13,247 nucleotides of DNA, taken from contig CAZNPZ010000067.1 in the NCBI GenBank assembly GCA_964575255.1, positions 1 to 13,247 on the forward strand, written 5' to 3'. The first letter of the stretch is position 1; the number at the start of each line of letters is the position of its first letter. The position numbers and the translations under genes were made by a program. This stretch comes from JAEZHK01 sp964575255 (GTDB taxonomy: Bacteria > Bacillota > Clostridia > Christensenellales > Aristaeellaceae). Below are positions 1-8,035 of this stretch, in pieces. The notes under the pieces are model-generated. The model made no database searches. It saw nothing but the letters and a program-made list of their open reading frames with translations, and was not told the DNA's origin.

Positions 1-573
1 TTTTTCGTGCCCAACCTGATCGGCGGCATCGTGCTGGGCTACATCTGGCAGTTCCTGTTCAACAACGTGTTCACGCTGGCGGGGGCGACGCTTCCCTTCC
101 TTGGGAAATCGCTGATCGCGAGAACCGATACGGTCATCTGGGCGATGAGCTTTGTCAACACCTGGCAGTATGCCGGGTACATCATGATGATCTACGTGGC
201 GTCGATCCAGTCGGTGCCAACCAGCGTCCTTGAGGCCGCGTCGGTGGACGGCGCGAGCTACTTCACGCGGATGCGGCGCGTGCTGATTCCGATGATGGCG
301 AACGCGTTCACAATCTCGCTGTTTCTGACGCTGACCAACTCGTTCAAGCAGTTTGACATGAACTTCACGCTGACCAATGGCGGCCCCAGCGTACGCTTCA
401 TGGGCGGCGCGGTGAAAGCCAGTCAGCTTCTCGCGATGGACATCTACAACACCGCCAACGCCGCCAACAAGATGGCGGAAGCCCAGGCCAAGTCGGTCAT
501 CTTCTTCCTGGTGCTGGTCGTGTTCTCGCTGGTACAGGTCTACTTCAACAAGCGCAAGGAGGTGGAGATGTAA
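1..573 (+). CDS. Sugar ABC transporter permease, MalF/UgpA type (5' end outside window)
   Basis: Inner-membrane permease half of a carbohydrate ABC importer (binding-protein-dependent family, CUT1 type). The reading frame is open from base 1 (FFVPNLIGGIVLGYIW), so the GTG at 7 is almost certainly not the start and the N-terminal part lies before the window. Hydrophobic segments alternate with loops. The EAA cytoplasmic loop that docks on the ATPase is clear (EAASVDGASYF, about bases 232-264), followed by a basic RMRRVLIP stretch. A further membrane segment (VIFFLVLVVFSLVQVYF) sits just before the basic C-terminus KRKEVEM. The TAA stop overlaps the ATG of the next permease by one base, and that gene's AAGGAGG lies inside this gene, so the pair is translationally coupled. 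The substrate cannot be deduced; the binding protein and ATPase are not in the window. Confidence 0.93.
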   Translation, partial: FFVPNLIGGIVLGYIWQFLFNNVFTLAGATLPFLGKSLIARTDTVIWAMSFVNTWQYAGYIMMIYVASIQSVPTSVLEAASVDGASYFTRMRRVLIPMMANAFTISLFLTLTNSFKQFDMNFTLTNGGPSVRFMGGAVKASQLLAMDIYNTANAANKMAEAQAKSVIFFLVLVVFSLVQVYFNKRKEVEM

Positions 574-1478
574 TGACGATCAAGGCAAACCCGATGAAGC
601 TGGACGCCGTCGGCGAGAAAGGCTCCTCGCGCAAGGGGCAGAAAATCGCGGTGGAAGCGGTCGGCATCCTCTTGTTCCTCCTGTTCATGATGCCGTTCTG
701 GATGGTGGTTCTGAACGCCGCGAAGGACGCCAAGGAGATCATCTTCTCCGCCGTGTCCTGGCCGGCCAGCTGGGGTCAGATGTGGGTGAACATCGTCAAG
801 ATCTTCAATAACCCCACCACCGACTACATCGGCGCGTTCTTCGACTCGGTGATCATCACCGTCGTCTCACTCGCGGTCATCCTTCTGTTCTCATCGATGT
901 GCGCGTGGGTGCTGGTGCGAAACAAGACGCGCTGGTCCACCATCGTGTTCATGATGTTTGTGGCGGCGATGGTCATTCCGTTCCAGGTGGTCATGTTCCC
1001 GCTGGTCCGCTGGCTGCGTATCGTGGGAAACGGCATTGGCATCCCGCTTCTGGGCACGTATCAGGGCATCGTGTTCGCGTACCTGGGCTTTGGCTGCTCG
1101 ATGTCGGTGTTCATCCTGCACGGGTTCATCAAGGGCGTGCCGCTGGAACTGGAGGAGGCGGCCACCATCGACGGCTGCGGTCAGGCGTCGACGTTCTTTA
1201 GGATCGTGATGCCGCTCCTTCAGCCGGTCGCGGTGACGGTATTGATCCTGAACGGTATCTGGATCTGGAACGACTATTTGTTGCCGCTGCTCGTCCTCGG
1301 CTCCAACGGCGCGGTGCAGACCATCCCGCTGGCGGTGACGGCGTTCGTCGGATCGTACCTGAAGCAGTGGGATCTGATCCTGACCAGCGCGATGCTGGCG
1401 ATGTTGCCGATCATCGTCCTGTTCCTGTTCGCGCAGAAGTACATCATCAAGGGCATGGTCGAGGGGTCAATCAAGTAG
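573..1478 (+). CDS. Sugar ABC transporter permease, MalG/UgpE type
   Basis: Second inner-membrane permease of the same carbohydrate importer, 301 residues, the normal length for MalG-type proteins. About six membrane segments are visible. The first is near residues 26-47 (AVGILLFLLFMMPFWMVVLN) and is followed by the family's NAAKDAKEI region. The EAA loop (EEAATIDGCGQASTFFRIVMPLL) lies near residues 192-214, and the C-terminus KYIIKGMVEGSIK is typical of the family. The ATG is chosen because AAGGAGG at 556-562 lies 10 bases upstream and the start overlaps the preceding TAA. It is the last gene of its operon: after the TAG at 1476-1478 an inverted repeat begins at once (1479-1512), and no further plus-strand gene follows. 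Confidence 0.95.
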   Translation: MTIKANPMKLDAVGEKGSSRKGQKIAVEAVGILLFLLFMMPFWMVVLNAAKDAKEIIFSAVSWPASWGQMWVNIVKIFNNPTTDYIGAFFDSVIITVVSLAVILLFSSMCAWVLVRNKTRWSTIVFMMFVAAMVIPFQVVMFPLVRWLRIVGNGIGIPLLGTYQGIVFAYLGFGCSMSVFILHGFIKGVPLELEEAATIDGCGQASTFFRIVMPLLQPVAVTVLILNGIWIWNDYLLPLLVLGSNGAVQTIPLAVTAFVGSYLKQWDLILTSAMLAMLPIIVLFLFAQKYIIKGMVEGSIK

Positions 1479-1738
1479 GCGTTGAAAATCTGCTGACGCA
1501 TCTTTTCAACGCATTGGGAAGACCTGCGCGCGCCTGAAATTCTCTGGAATTTCCGGGCGGCGCGCTGACCCTTGCGTTGAAATCCCCTTCGGGTCTTTCA
1601 ACACGTTTAAAAAGACCTGCGCGCGCCTGAAATTCTCTGGAATTTCCGGGCGGCGCGCTGACCGAAGGAATCATTTCATCCACCAGTGTTCGCACTGGTG
1701 GATGAAATGCGTTCCCGGCGCGCATGTCGCCGGGAACG
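1479..1738 (-). repeat. Four-hairpin composite element, copy 1 (H3-H4 part duplicated)
   Basis: Read on the minus strand the order is H1, H2, H3, H4, H3, H4. H1 is 1710-1738 (CGTTCCCGGCG / CGCCGGGAACG, 7-base loop). H2 is 1672-1709, a perfect 17-bp stem around a 4-base loop. The first H3 has an outer stem 1621-1627 / 1652-1658 and an inner GAAATTC / GAATTTC at 1629-1635 / 1640-1646. The first H4 is 1576-1602 (GTTGAAA / TTTCAAC). The second H3 is 1528-1565 and the second H4 is 1479-1512 (GCGTTGAAAA / TTTTCAACGC). The two H3 modules lie in a perfect 52-bp direct repeat, 1519-1570 and 1612-1663. The element starts directly at the permease stop codon. It could serve as a transcription barrier, but no stem is followed by a T-run. 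The function is unknown. Confidence 0.8.
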
Positions 1739-1888
1739 ATGGAAGCAGAACGGAAACTGGGGTCGGTTGCCGGGAACGATGGAAGCAGAACGGAAACTGG
1801 AATCGGTTGCCGGGAACGATGGAAGCAGAACGAAAATTGGGGTCGGTTGACGTGAATGACGGAAGCGGTACAGAGAGCGCTCTGGAAC
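1729..1888. repeat. 40-bp tandem repeat, three units plus one degenerate
   Basis: Units begin at 1729, 1769 and 1809, each starting GCCGGGAACGATGGAAGCAG and ending GGTCGGTT or ATCGGTT. A fourth, decayed unit begins at 1849 (GACGTGAATGACGGAAGCGG). The first three differ at only a few positions. The start of each unit, GCCGGGAACG, is the right arm of hairpin H1 of the adjacent element, so the tandem array seems to have grown out of the edge of that element. There are no unique spacers between units, so this is not a CRISPR array. Open frames across it are low-complexity and not convincing proteins. Confidence 0.85.
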
Positions 1889-1946
1889 TGCGCTACTTTG
1901 ACGGGCAGCCCGGTCTTGTCCACGGTACGCACATGCGGATACAGGC

Positions 1947-1974
1947 AAAGAAATAGCGCCCCGAATGGGGGCGC
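1947..1974 (-). terminator. Probable intrinsic terminator, minus strand
   Basis: On the minus strand a 7-bp all-GC stem GCGCCCC / GGGGCGC (1956-1962 / 1968-1974, 5-base loop) is followed by TATTTCTTT. The tail is T-rich but interrupted. It lies 15 bases after the TGA at 1990-1992 of the apparent gene remnant and about 150 bases after the rmuC stop. It is therefore the likely end of the minus-strand transcript that carries cotH, VTC, DUF4956 and rmuC. Confidence 0.55.
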
Positions 1975-1989
1975 CATGGATGCAACGGA

Positions 1990-2122
1990 TCAATCGGGGA
2001 TATCCGAACCGACGAACAGCACCTTCCCGGTTTCGATCGAGAAAACGATGGTACTTATGCCAACCGTGCTGTCCCGGCTTTCCTTTGGATTAGACACAAT
2101 CCATGCGTGTGCGGTTTTGGAA
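1990..2122 (-). pseudogene. Possible 3' remnant of an unrecognised gene behind rmuC
   Basis: Immediately after the rmuC stop codon, in another frame, the minus strand reads SKTAHAWIVSNPKESRDS, then VGISTIVFSIETGKVLFVG, then SDIPD and a TGA at 1990-1992. The composition looks like a folded beta-rich protein end rather than a shadow frame, and a terminator-like hairpin follows 15 bases later, as expected for a true gene end. No ATG with a ribosome binding site is present. The only in-frame start candidate seen is a GTG giving about 35 codons, and upstream the frame runs into the end of rmuC. I do not recognise the family. Alternatives are a short GTG-started protein or chance. Confidence 0.3.
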
Positions 2123-3559
2123 TCAGTCCCAATCCGTGGAAAACAGCTCGGAATCCTCCTCGTCGTCCTGACCCAGGATCGACTTGCGCTGCTTCGTGCC
2201 CAGCTTTTCGACGCCGCGCAGCCGCTTTTCGATCAGGCGGGATTTTTCCGCCGCGTCCTCGATGGATTCGGACGCCTGCCGGATGCGCTTCTGGGTGCGG
2301 CCAAGCGCTTCCGCGAAGGTCGCGAACTCGCCGCGCACCGCGCCGAGCAGCGCCCAGACCTCCTCCGCCCGCTTTTCGAGCGCCAGCGTCTTAAAGCCCA
2401 TCTGCAGCGCGTTGACCAGCGCGGCCAATGTGGACGGGCCGGTGAGCGTCACGTGGTGCTCGCGCTGCATGCGTTCGGCGAGGCCGGGACGGCGGAGCGC
2501 CTCGGCGTACAGCCCCTCGCTGCCCAGGAACAAAACCGCGAAATCGGTGGTCGCGGGCGGCGCGACGTACTGGGTGTGGATGCGCTCCGCGGCGCGCAGC
2601 AGCTTCTTTTCAAGCTCCGCGCCCGCGGCCTCCGCAGCCTGAGAATCGCCCTGCTCCACCGCGTCGATCAGCCGGTCGTACGCTTCGTGCGGAAAGCGCG
2701 CGTCGATGGGCAGGTAGCTGACCGCGCCGCCGGAACGCCCCGGCAGCCGGATCGCGAAGCTGACCGGCTCCGCGCCCTCGCTGAGAAGCACCTCCGCCTC
2801 GTACTGGTCGGGCGACAGGATCTGGGCAAGCAGCGCGCCCAGCTGAATCTCGCCCACCGCGCCGCGCGACTTGACACCGGTTAGGACGCGCCGCAGGTCG
2901 CCGACGCCGCTTGCGAGCGCCTCGATTTCACCCAGCCCATTGTACACCTGCTCCAGCCGCTCGCTGACCAGGCGGAAGCTCTCGCTGACCCGCCTGTCCA
3001 GCGTGGAGGTCAGCTTTTCGTCCACCATCTGCTGCATTTGGGTCAGCCGCTGGCCGTTGTCGGTCTGGAGGCTGGTAAGCCGCGCCTCCACGCCCTCCCG
3101 CAGCCGGTCGATGCGCCGCTCGCCACTTAAAAGGCGGTTGTCCACCACGTCGCCGATCGCGCCGATGCGCTCTTCGTAGGCGGAGAGGCGTGTCTCCACC
3201 GTGCGCCTCAGTTCCGCCATGCGCGCCTCTTCGTCGCGGCTGAGTTCCCGAAGCTGCCCGGCGAAGGTGTCCAGCTGCGCCTGCTGGGTGCGGCCCATTT
3301 CGCCCATCACGCGGGCGACGGAATCGCTCATACCGCGCAGGTTCGCGCCCAGTTCCTCGCGGGAGCGCTGCGCGATGTCGCCCGTTTCGCTGCGGACGCT
3401 CTGAAACTGGCCGGAAAGTTGCTGCTGCATCTCCTCAAGCCGCTTCTCCAGCGCGCCGTTTCGGATTCTGGCCGCCGCCCAGACCAGGATCACCGCGCCG
3501 ATGACCCCAAGCGCGATCAGAACCGCCGGGCTGGATAGGATCTCCATCAGATCAGGCAT
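2123..3559 (-). CDS. rmuC: DNA recombination protein RmuC family
   Basis: RmuC-family protein of 478 residues, known for limiting rearrangement at inverted repeats and thought to carry a nuclease-like fold; the biochemical role is inferred from the family. One N-terminal membrane segment (residues 11-30) is followed by a long coiled coil (about 36-210, rich in E, R, Q and L), then the RmuC domain (about 215-440). Family motifs are VKSRGAVGEIQLGALLAQIL (229-248), YLPIDARFP (282-290; most relatives have K where this has R), TTDFAVLFLGSEGLYAEAL (337-355) and GPSTLAALVNALQMGFKTL (374-392). The acidic tail EEDSELFSTDWD is not part of the family core. Start: ATG with AGGAGG five bases upstream. It lies 17 bases behind DUF4956, so it is the last intact gene of the cotH operon, although it has no obvious functional tie to it. 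Confidence 0.92.
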   Translation of the reverse strand: MPDLMEILSSPAVLIALGVIGAVILVWAAARIRNGALEKRLEEMQQQLSGQFQSVRSETGDIAQRSREELGANLRGMSDSVARVMGEMGRTQQAQLDTFAGQLRELSRDEEARMAELRRTVETRLSAYEERIGAIGDVVDNRLLSGERRIDRLREGVEARLTSLQTDNGQRLTQMQQMVDEKLTSTLDRRVSESFRLVSERLEQVYNGLGEIEALASGVGDLRRVLTGVKSRGAVGEIQLGALLAQILSPDQYEAEVLLSEGAEPVSFAIRLPGRSGGAVSYLPIDARFPHEAYDRLIDAVEQGDSQAAEAAGAELEKKLLRAAERIHTQYVAPPATTDFAVLFLGSEGLYAEALRRPGLAERMQREHHVTLTGPSTLAALVNALQMGFKTLALEKRAEEVWALLGAVRGEFATFAEALGRTQKRIRQASESIEDAAEKSRLIEKRLRGVEKLGTKQRKSILGQDDEEDSELFSTDWD

Positions 3560-3576
3560 GATTGCCTCCTAAATCA

Positions 3577-4236
3577 TTACAAAGTCTCGGATTGGTACGC
3601 CACCAGCGTCGCGTCCCGGACGCCGTCCACCGCCATCAGCGCCTTGAGGAGCGCCTCCTGGCGCTCGACGCGCACCTCCAGCGTCATCTCGCTGCCGGAG
3701 GAAGTGACCGTTCGGCTCTTGAGCCGCTGGTGCTTGATGTTCTTCATCGCATTGGTGACCGCGCCCTCCGCGCCCGGCGCGAGCCGGATCACCAGCAGGA
3801 AGCTGTCCGGCGCCTTGGTCGTCAGGCGGGACAGGATGAACACCAGCGCCGCGATGCCCGCCGTCGCGAGCCCCGCCAGGAAGAACTGGCCCGCGCCCAA
3901 GAGGATCCCCATCGTCAGCGACCAGAACATGTAGGCGGTGTCCAGCGGGTCCTTGACCGCCGTCCGGAAGCGGACGATCGAAAGCGCGCCCACCATGCCC
4001 ATCGAGAGTTGGATGGAGTTGCGGATGCACATGACCACCGGCGTCGTGATCAGGGTCATCAGAACCAGCGTCAGCGCGAAGTTCTGGCTGTACATGACCC
4101 CCTTATAGTTTACCCGATACACCCAGAAGATGAAAAGACCCAAAATGAACGCCAGCAGCATCGAAAACAGGATGGTCATCGTCGAGCTGGGGGTGATGGA
4201 CATGTTGCTCAGGTCCAGCTTTGTCAGGTTGTTCAC
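3577..4236 (-). CDS. DUF4956 membrane protein
   Basis: 219 residues. Three or four membrane segments: about 20-43, 52-70, and a long hydrophobic stretch at about 104-136. A soluble C-terminal domain (about 141-219) follows, ending LVAYQSETL. The signature is GALSIVRFRTAVKDPLDTAY (83-102), which I associate with the DUF4956 family. The biochemical function is unknown. The family is commonly encoded next to VTC-domain polyphosphate polymerases and CotH proteins, exactly as here, which suggests a membrane partner in the same process. Start: GTG at 4234-4236 with GAGAGGGA about six bases upstream; the next gene upstream (VTC) ends 34 bases away. The downstream rmuC start is 17 bases past the stop. 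Confidence 0.88.
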   Translation of the reverse strand: MNNLTKLDLSNMSITPSSTMTILFSMLLAFILGLFIFWVYRVNYKGVMYSQNFALTLVLMTLITTPVVMCIRNSIQLSMGMVGALSIVRFRTAVKDPLDTAYMFWSLTMGILLGAGQFFLAGLATAGIAALVFILSRLTTKAPDSFLLVIRLAPGAEGAVTNAMKNIKHQRLKSRTVTSSGSEMTLEVRVERQEALLKALMAVDGVRDATLVAYQSETL

Positions 4237-4270
4237 GGTTGATCCCTCTCAATCTTCGAATCGGTAAAGA

Positions 4271-4963
4271 TTACCTCAGCGGCTCGAACCGGCGGCAGGT
4301 GATGTATTTCGAGAAGGCGGCGCGGGTGGCGGGCGCGTCCCACAGAAGCGTCTGGATCACGCCGGGCAGCACGCGGTCGTACTTGACCTCCAGCACCAGC
4401 TGTTCCTGATCCATCGCTGGCAGCGTGGGCGCGTCCGGTTCAAACAGCGCGGTACGCGGCCCCGCGCGAAGGCGCCGGTCGAAGGTCACCCGCGCGGTCT
4501 CGGCGGGGTGGCACAGCGCCTCGCGTTCGTAGTCCACCACAATCACCGGGCGGAGGAGCCTTACGCGCATCTCCTTGAACAGGTCGCGCACCAGCGGGTT
4601 TTCCACCTGGTCGAGGCCGGTTGGGTCTCCGGCGGCGATGCGCTCCGCCATGCGCCTGGTGATCCGCGCGCTTTCCTTTAAGATCAGGTCGCCGAGTTTG
4701 CGCTTGCGTTCAAGCAGGATCAACGCGTCGCTCAGGTTGTACAGCCTGAGCCGGTACTTGTCTCGGGACGGCACGCCGGCCACTTTTTCGTAGTAGGCGC
4801 TGTCGTACGCGTCGTCCAGGTATAAGGAGCGAACCAGGTAGCTGCCGTCCGGACCGGCGTTTTCATCCCGTTTCAAAACGGCGCCAAGCCGCGCCGACAG
4901 CCAGAGGGCGTCGGTTTCGCTGAGCAGAAATTTTAATTCGTGCCGGGGCGCGTAGGAACGCAT
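4271..4963 (-). CDS. VTC-domain polyphosphate polymerase
   Basis: 230 residues covering one VTC domain (triphosphate-tunnel fold), the catalytic part of yeast Vtc4, which makes polyphosphate from ATP. Basic and acidic tunnel residues are visible in order: RHELKF (7-12), RSLYLDD (45-51), KYRLRLY (69-75), LERKRKLGDLILKES (84-98), VDYERE (143-148), TFDRRLR (160-166), LVLEVKYD (189-196) and SKYITCRR (218-225). It has no SPX domain and no membrane segments, as usual for bacterial forms. Membrane placement would have to come from the neighbouring DUF4956 or CotH proteins. Start: ATG with AGGAGG (4968-4973) four bases upstream. It lies 40 bases behind cotH and 34 bases before DUF4956. Polyphosphate synthesis is inferred from the family, not shown here. 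Confidence 0.9.
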   Translation of the reverse strand: MRSYAPRHELKFLLSETDALWLSARLGAVLKRDENAGPDGSYLVRSLYLDDAYDSAYYEKVAGVPSRDKYRLRLYNLSDALILLERKRKLGDLILKESARITRRMAERIAAGDPTGLDQVENPLVRDLFKEMRVRLLRPVIVVDYEREALCHPAETARVTFDRRLRAGPRTALFEPDAPTLPAMDQEQLVLEVKYDRVLPGVIQTLLWDAPATRAAFSKYITCRRFEPLR

Positions 4964-5003
4964 GGGGCCTCCTGTACCAATGCGAAATGATTCATCGTAT
5001 TGG

Positions 5004-8000
5004 TTAATTCTTTCCGATCTGATCCATAACCCGACCGAAGTAGACGCGCATCTCGCTGTCCGAATACCCGGTCGCGCGCTTGATGTACTTGAGCAGCATC
5101 TTCGGGCGCTCCTTGGCGTAGGCGTTGAACTGCCGGATGGAACTCAGCCAGCCCGTTTCATTGCCGCCCCACTTATTTGTCTGCGCGGGCATCTCCGGGT
5201 AGAGCGCCTCGCGCCACCACTTGGACTTTTGAAGGATCTTTGCCGTCGTCCACTGGTCGGCCATCAGGTTACCGAGCAGCGTCAAATATTTCTGCTGTAC
5301 GGCCTTGTTCTTCATAAGTGCGATGAACAGCGTGTTGTCCGTCTTGTTGCCGGAACCCATGCCGCCTGGCTTCAGCCATCGGCCAAAGGAGTCGGTGTCG
5401 GTAATGAAAGCCCAGTCGGTGTCAAACAGGATCCAGCGCCATTTGCCGTCGCCCTCCGTGGAGCGGTAGCGCTTGACGTTGAGTAAGTCTGTGTTCCCGA
5501 TGAAGGTCTGAAGCGCGACGTATTCCAGGTAGTTCGTCAGGTCGATCTTCGACTCCACATACGCGAGGTTCTCGTCGGTCTTCACGCCGTTCTTCTTCAC
5601 GTAGGCGAGCAGTTGTTCAAAGGTTTTGTTGGAGCCCTGCATCACGGTGTCGTTGGCCTTGACGATGTCGATCTTGTCCGGGTCGTTCCAGCCCATGAAC
5701 TGCGCGATGGAATACTTGTGGATGCGCTCGCGCAGGTTGTAATGTCCCCAGTACTTGCCGTTCAGGTACACCGCCACCGGCTGCGCATCCTGGTACATGA
5801 CCGAGGTGGGCGCGGCCAGCGAGGTGAGGAGGGCGTCCCGGAACCGGGTCTTGCCCGTATCCTGCCCGGAGCTTCGGAGGATGAAGGACTTGGCTTCCTG
5901 GTAATCCCGGTTGGGGAACAGTTGCGCCCGGAAGCGATTGTCGCCGTAGGCGTTGCGCGCGGAAATCTTGAACGACTTCTGCGCCTGCATGCGGCTGTAC
6001 TGTCCCTGAAGCTGAAGCCCCGCGCCCTGGCTCAGAAGCGTCTTGCCGTCCGCGGTGAAGTATTCCACGTTGGCGGAACGCTCCCAGTCCTGCCAGAAGT
6101 TCGCGCCTTTGAACGGGTACCTCAGCTTCTTCGGCCCCTTGACCATCAGCCCCTTCGTTTCGTCGAACAGCCCCGGCGGGTCGGACACCAGCGAGATCAC
6201 GTCCAGCGAATGCTTCACGCCGATGATGTAGCTTTGCGTGTTGGTCAGAGAGGGCAGGAAGCCATCCCGGTAGGCGCGCGCGCGCACGATGGTGGTCTCG
6301 CCGATGACAATCGGCTCGGTGTATTCCTGAGAAGCCACGGTCGGCTCGCTCGCGTCCAGCGTGTAGCGGATGGTCGCGCCCTCCGGCGCGGAGAGCGTCA
6401 GCGTCACGCTGCCGCCGGTGAAAACCCCGCCCGGCTGGGAGAAGGTCACGTCACCAACGCGGCCCTCGTAGGGCGTCTGATCGTTGACCGCGCCGGGTGT
6501 GGGGCTCTCCAAATAAAAAAAGCCGTCCCGGCCGCTGATTCTGCCGTATGTGACGCCGCCATACTGCACGCCCAGCGGCATTCGGTCCAGAATCGCGCCG
6601 CTTGGCGTCGAGATAACCAGCGTCTCCCGCCCGGCGAGTGACAGGCTGAAGTTCGCGGCGTAGGCGTTTTTGTCCGCGTCCGCCTTGTCCTGCCCGTTTA
6701 AAAGCACCTTCAGGTAGCCGCCCGCTTCCAGCTTCGCGCCCTTGGGGAACCGCCACTTGCGGGGGCGGTCCGGGTCGTCCGAGACGCCGTAACCGGAAAG
6801 ATCCACCGTCTTCATGCTCTGGTTGTAGAGTTCCACCCAGTCGGGGGCGGATTTAGCGCTGCCCGGACGCCGGGCGGACGCCGCCGCCTCGTTGAGAAAC
6901 AGCCTGACGGTGTTTTGGGACGCGAGAACCGCGTCTTCCGCTGCCGCGCTCTCCCGTGTGTTTGCCCTGCCCGGCGTGGGCGCGAGGGCGTTCGTCCACT
7001 TGCCGCCGCTCTTTGCATAGGATTGGTCGGCGGAAAGCAGGCTGAAATCCACTTCGTCCAGCGCGCGTCCGGACGGGTCGGACAGGATCACCGTCTCGCC
7101 TTCCGGGTTCAGCCGGAACGAGGCGTCGAGGTTTGAATCGCTCCTGCCGGAGGCGTAGACCAGAAGGTAGCCGCGCGCGGGGATCGTCACGTCCGGAAAG
7201 CGCCACTTGAGCGGCTTGGATTGGTCGTCCGAAAGGCCATAGCCGGAAAGGGATACGTCGCGGTCGGACTCGTTGACCAGTTCGATCCAGTCGTCATACA
7301 CGCCATTTCGCCCCGCGTAGCTCGCGTTGTCCGCCATGATCTCGCTGAGCTTCACCGCGCTGTCTGATTGGCTGAACGACCCGGAGGCGAACGCCTCCTC
7401 GGTATTGGGCTTGCCTGGGGTGTATTCCCGGCTCGTCTCCCACTCGCCCGAAAGGTTCAGCCGGTAGGATGTGTTGGCCTGAAGCGCTGGGACAGAAAGC
7501 GACTGCATGATGTCGCCCTCCGCGTCGAACAGAAGCACCTGATCGCCCTGCGCGCTCAATTTGAACGGCGCGTGGAACGGGAAGCCGGCGGTGTTTTTGT
7601 AGTCGTCATCAAGATACACCACGATGTACCCGCCCGGCTGAAGCGTCGTCTCCGGAAAGGTGAAGCGCAGGGGCTTCTTCATGTCGTCGGTCAGTGACCA
7701 GCCGGTGATGTCCACGGGTTGATCGGACGTATTCTCAAGCTCCACCCAGTCGGGATATTTGCCGTTTTCGTCGGCCACGGCGGACTTGTTGGCGGACATG
7801 AGCTCACTGATGCGCACCGCGCCCACCGGTGAAACCTGCGCGACGGCATCCGATGATTCTGTGACCGCCGCGTTTATCTCCCCAAGACCCCACTGAAACT
7901 CCATCAGAAACAGAAGCGTCAGCACGATGGCCGCAGCCAGCACAACCAGCACGGCCGGTGCCGCGCCGTGGGGCTTTTTGCGCGCTTTTGCGTTCTTTTT

Positions 8001-8006
8001 CTGCAA
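5004..8006 (-). CDS. Membrane-anchored lamin-tail / CotH kinase protein
   Basis: 1000 residues. A basic N-terminus (KKNAKARKK) and one membrane segment (about 15-36) anchor an external protein. Three lamin-tail-type repeats follow: about 63-200 (ISELMSANKSAVADENGKYPDWVELEN), 217-350 (LSEIMADNASYAGRNGVYDDWIELVN) and 368-505 (DWVELYNQS). Each has the WxLTDD/GYGxSDD turn and ends in a TPG(K/R/A) motif. Next is a chitobiase C-terminal-like domain (about 518-595; ATIRYTLDASEPT), then a CotH kinase domain (about 600-965) with GHYNLRERIHKYSIAQFMG (754-772), the NTDLLNVKRYR region and WILFDTDWAF (858-867). CotH-family proteins are atypical secreted protein kinases, first known from spore coats; here the architecture points to surface protein phosphorylation instead. 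Start: TTG at 8004-8006, supported by GGAGG (8014-8018) seven bases upstream and a promoter 30 bases away. First gene of the operon. Confidence 0.93.
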   Translation of the reverse strand: MQKKNAKARKKPHGAAPAVLVVLAAAIVLTLLFLMEFQWGLGEINAAVTESSDAVAQVSPVGAVRISELMSANKSAVADENGKYPDWVELENTSDQPVDITGWSLTDDMKKPLRFTFPETTLQPGGYIVVYLDDDYKNTAGFPFHAPFKLSAQGDQVLLFDAEGDIMQSLSVPALQANTSYRLNLSGEWETSREYTPGKPNTEEAFASGSFSQSDSAVKLSEIMADNASYAGRNGVYDDWIELVNESDRDVSLSGYGLSDDQSKPLKWRFPDVTIPARGYLLVYASGRSDSNLDASFRLNPEGETVILSDPSGRALDEVDFSLLSADQSYAKSGGKWTNALAPTPGRANTRESAAAEDAVLASQNTVRLFLNEAAASARRPGSAKSAPDWVELYNQSMKTVDLSGYGVSDDPDRPRKWRFPKGAKLEAGGYLKVLLNGQDKADADKNAYAANFSLSLAGRETLVISTPSGAILDRMPLGVQYGGVTYGRISGRDGFFYLESPTPGAVNDQTPYEGRVGDVTFSQPGGVFTGGSVTLTLSAPEGATIRYTLDASEPTVASQEYTEPIVIGETTIVRARAYRDGFLPSLTNTQSYIIGVKHSLDVISLVSDPPGLFDETKGLMVKGPKKLRYPFKGANFWQDWERSANVEYFTADGKTLLSQGAGLQLQGQYSRMQAQKSFKISARNAYGDNRFRAQLFPNRDYQEAKSFILRSSGQDTGKTRFRDALLTSLAAPTSVMYQDAQPVAVYLNGKYWGHYNLRERIHKYSIAQFMGWNDPDKIDIVKANDTVMQGSNKTFEQLLAYVKKNGVKTDENLAYVESKIDLTNYLEYVALQTFIGNTDLLNVKRYRSTEGDGKWRWILFDTDWAFITDTDSFGRWLKPGGMGSGNKTDNTLFIALMKNKAVQQKYLTLLGNLMADQWTTAKILQKSKWWREALYPEMPAQTNKWGGNETGWLSSIRQFNAYAKERPKMLLKYIKRATGYSDSEMRVYFGRVMDQIGKN

Positions 8007-8035
8007 AGAAATGCCTCCAGATGATCGTCTGGCGT

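Noticed and set aside
1729..1888. CRISPR-like array of 40-bp repeats
   Set aside because: The units are contiguous with no unique spacers, only three to four in number, and no cas gene is nearby.
1471..1993. Two minus-strand open frames across the repeat region
   Set aside because: Their sequences are translations of the tandem and inverted repeats (repeated SVLLPSFPATD and SAPPGNSREFQARAG), with no good ribosome binding site; the start of one lies in the terminator hairpin.
1856..2884. Long plus-strand open frame of 342 codons
   Set aside because: Lies opposite rmuC, is rich in Arg, Leu and Ala, and has no recognisable domain: a shadow of GC-rich coding sequence. The same holds for plus-strand frames at 3562-4242, 4962-5486, 5613-6641, 11402-11980 and 12008-12772.
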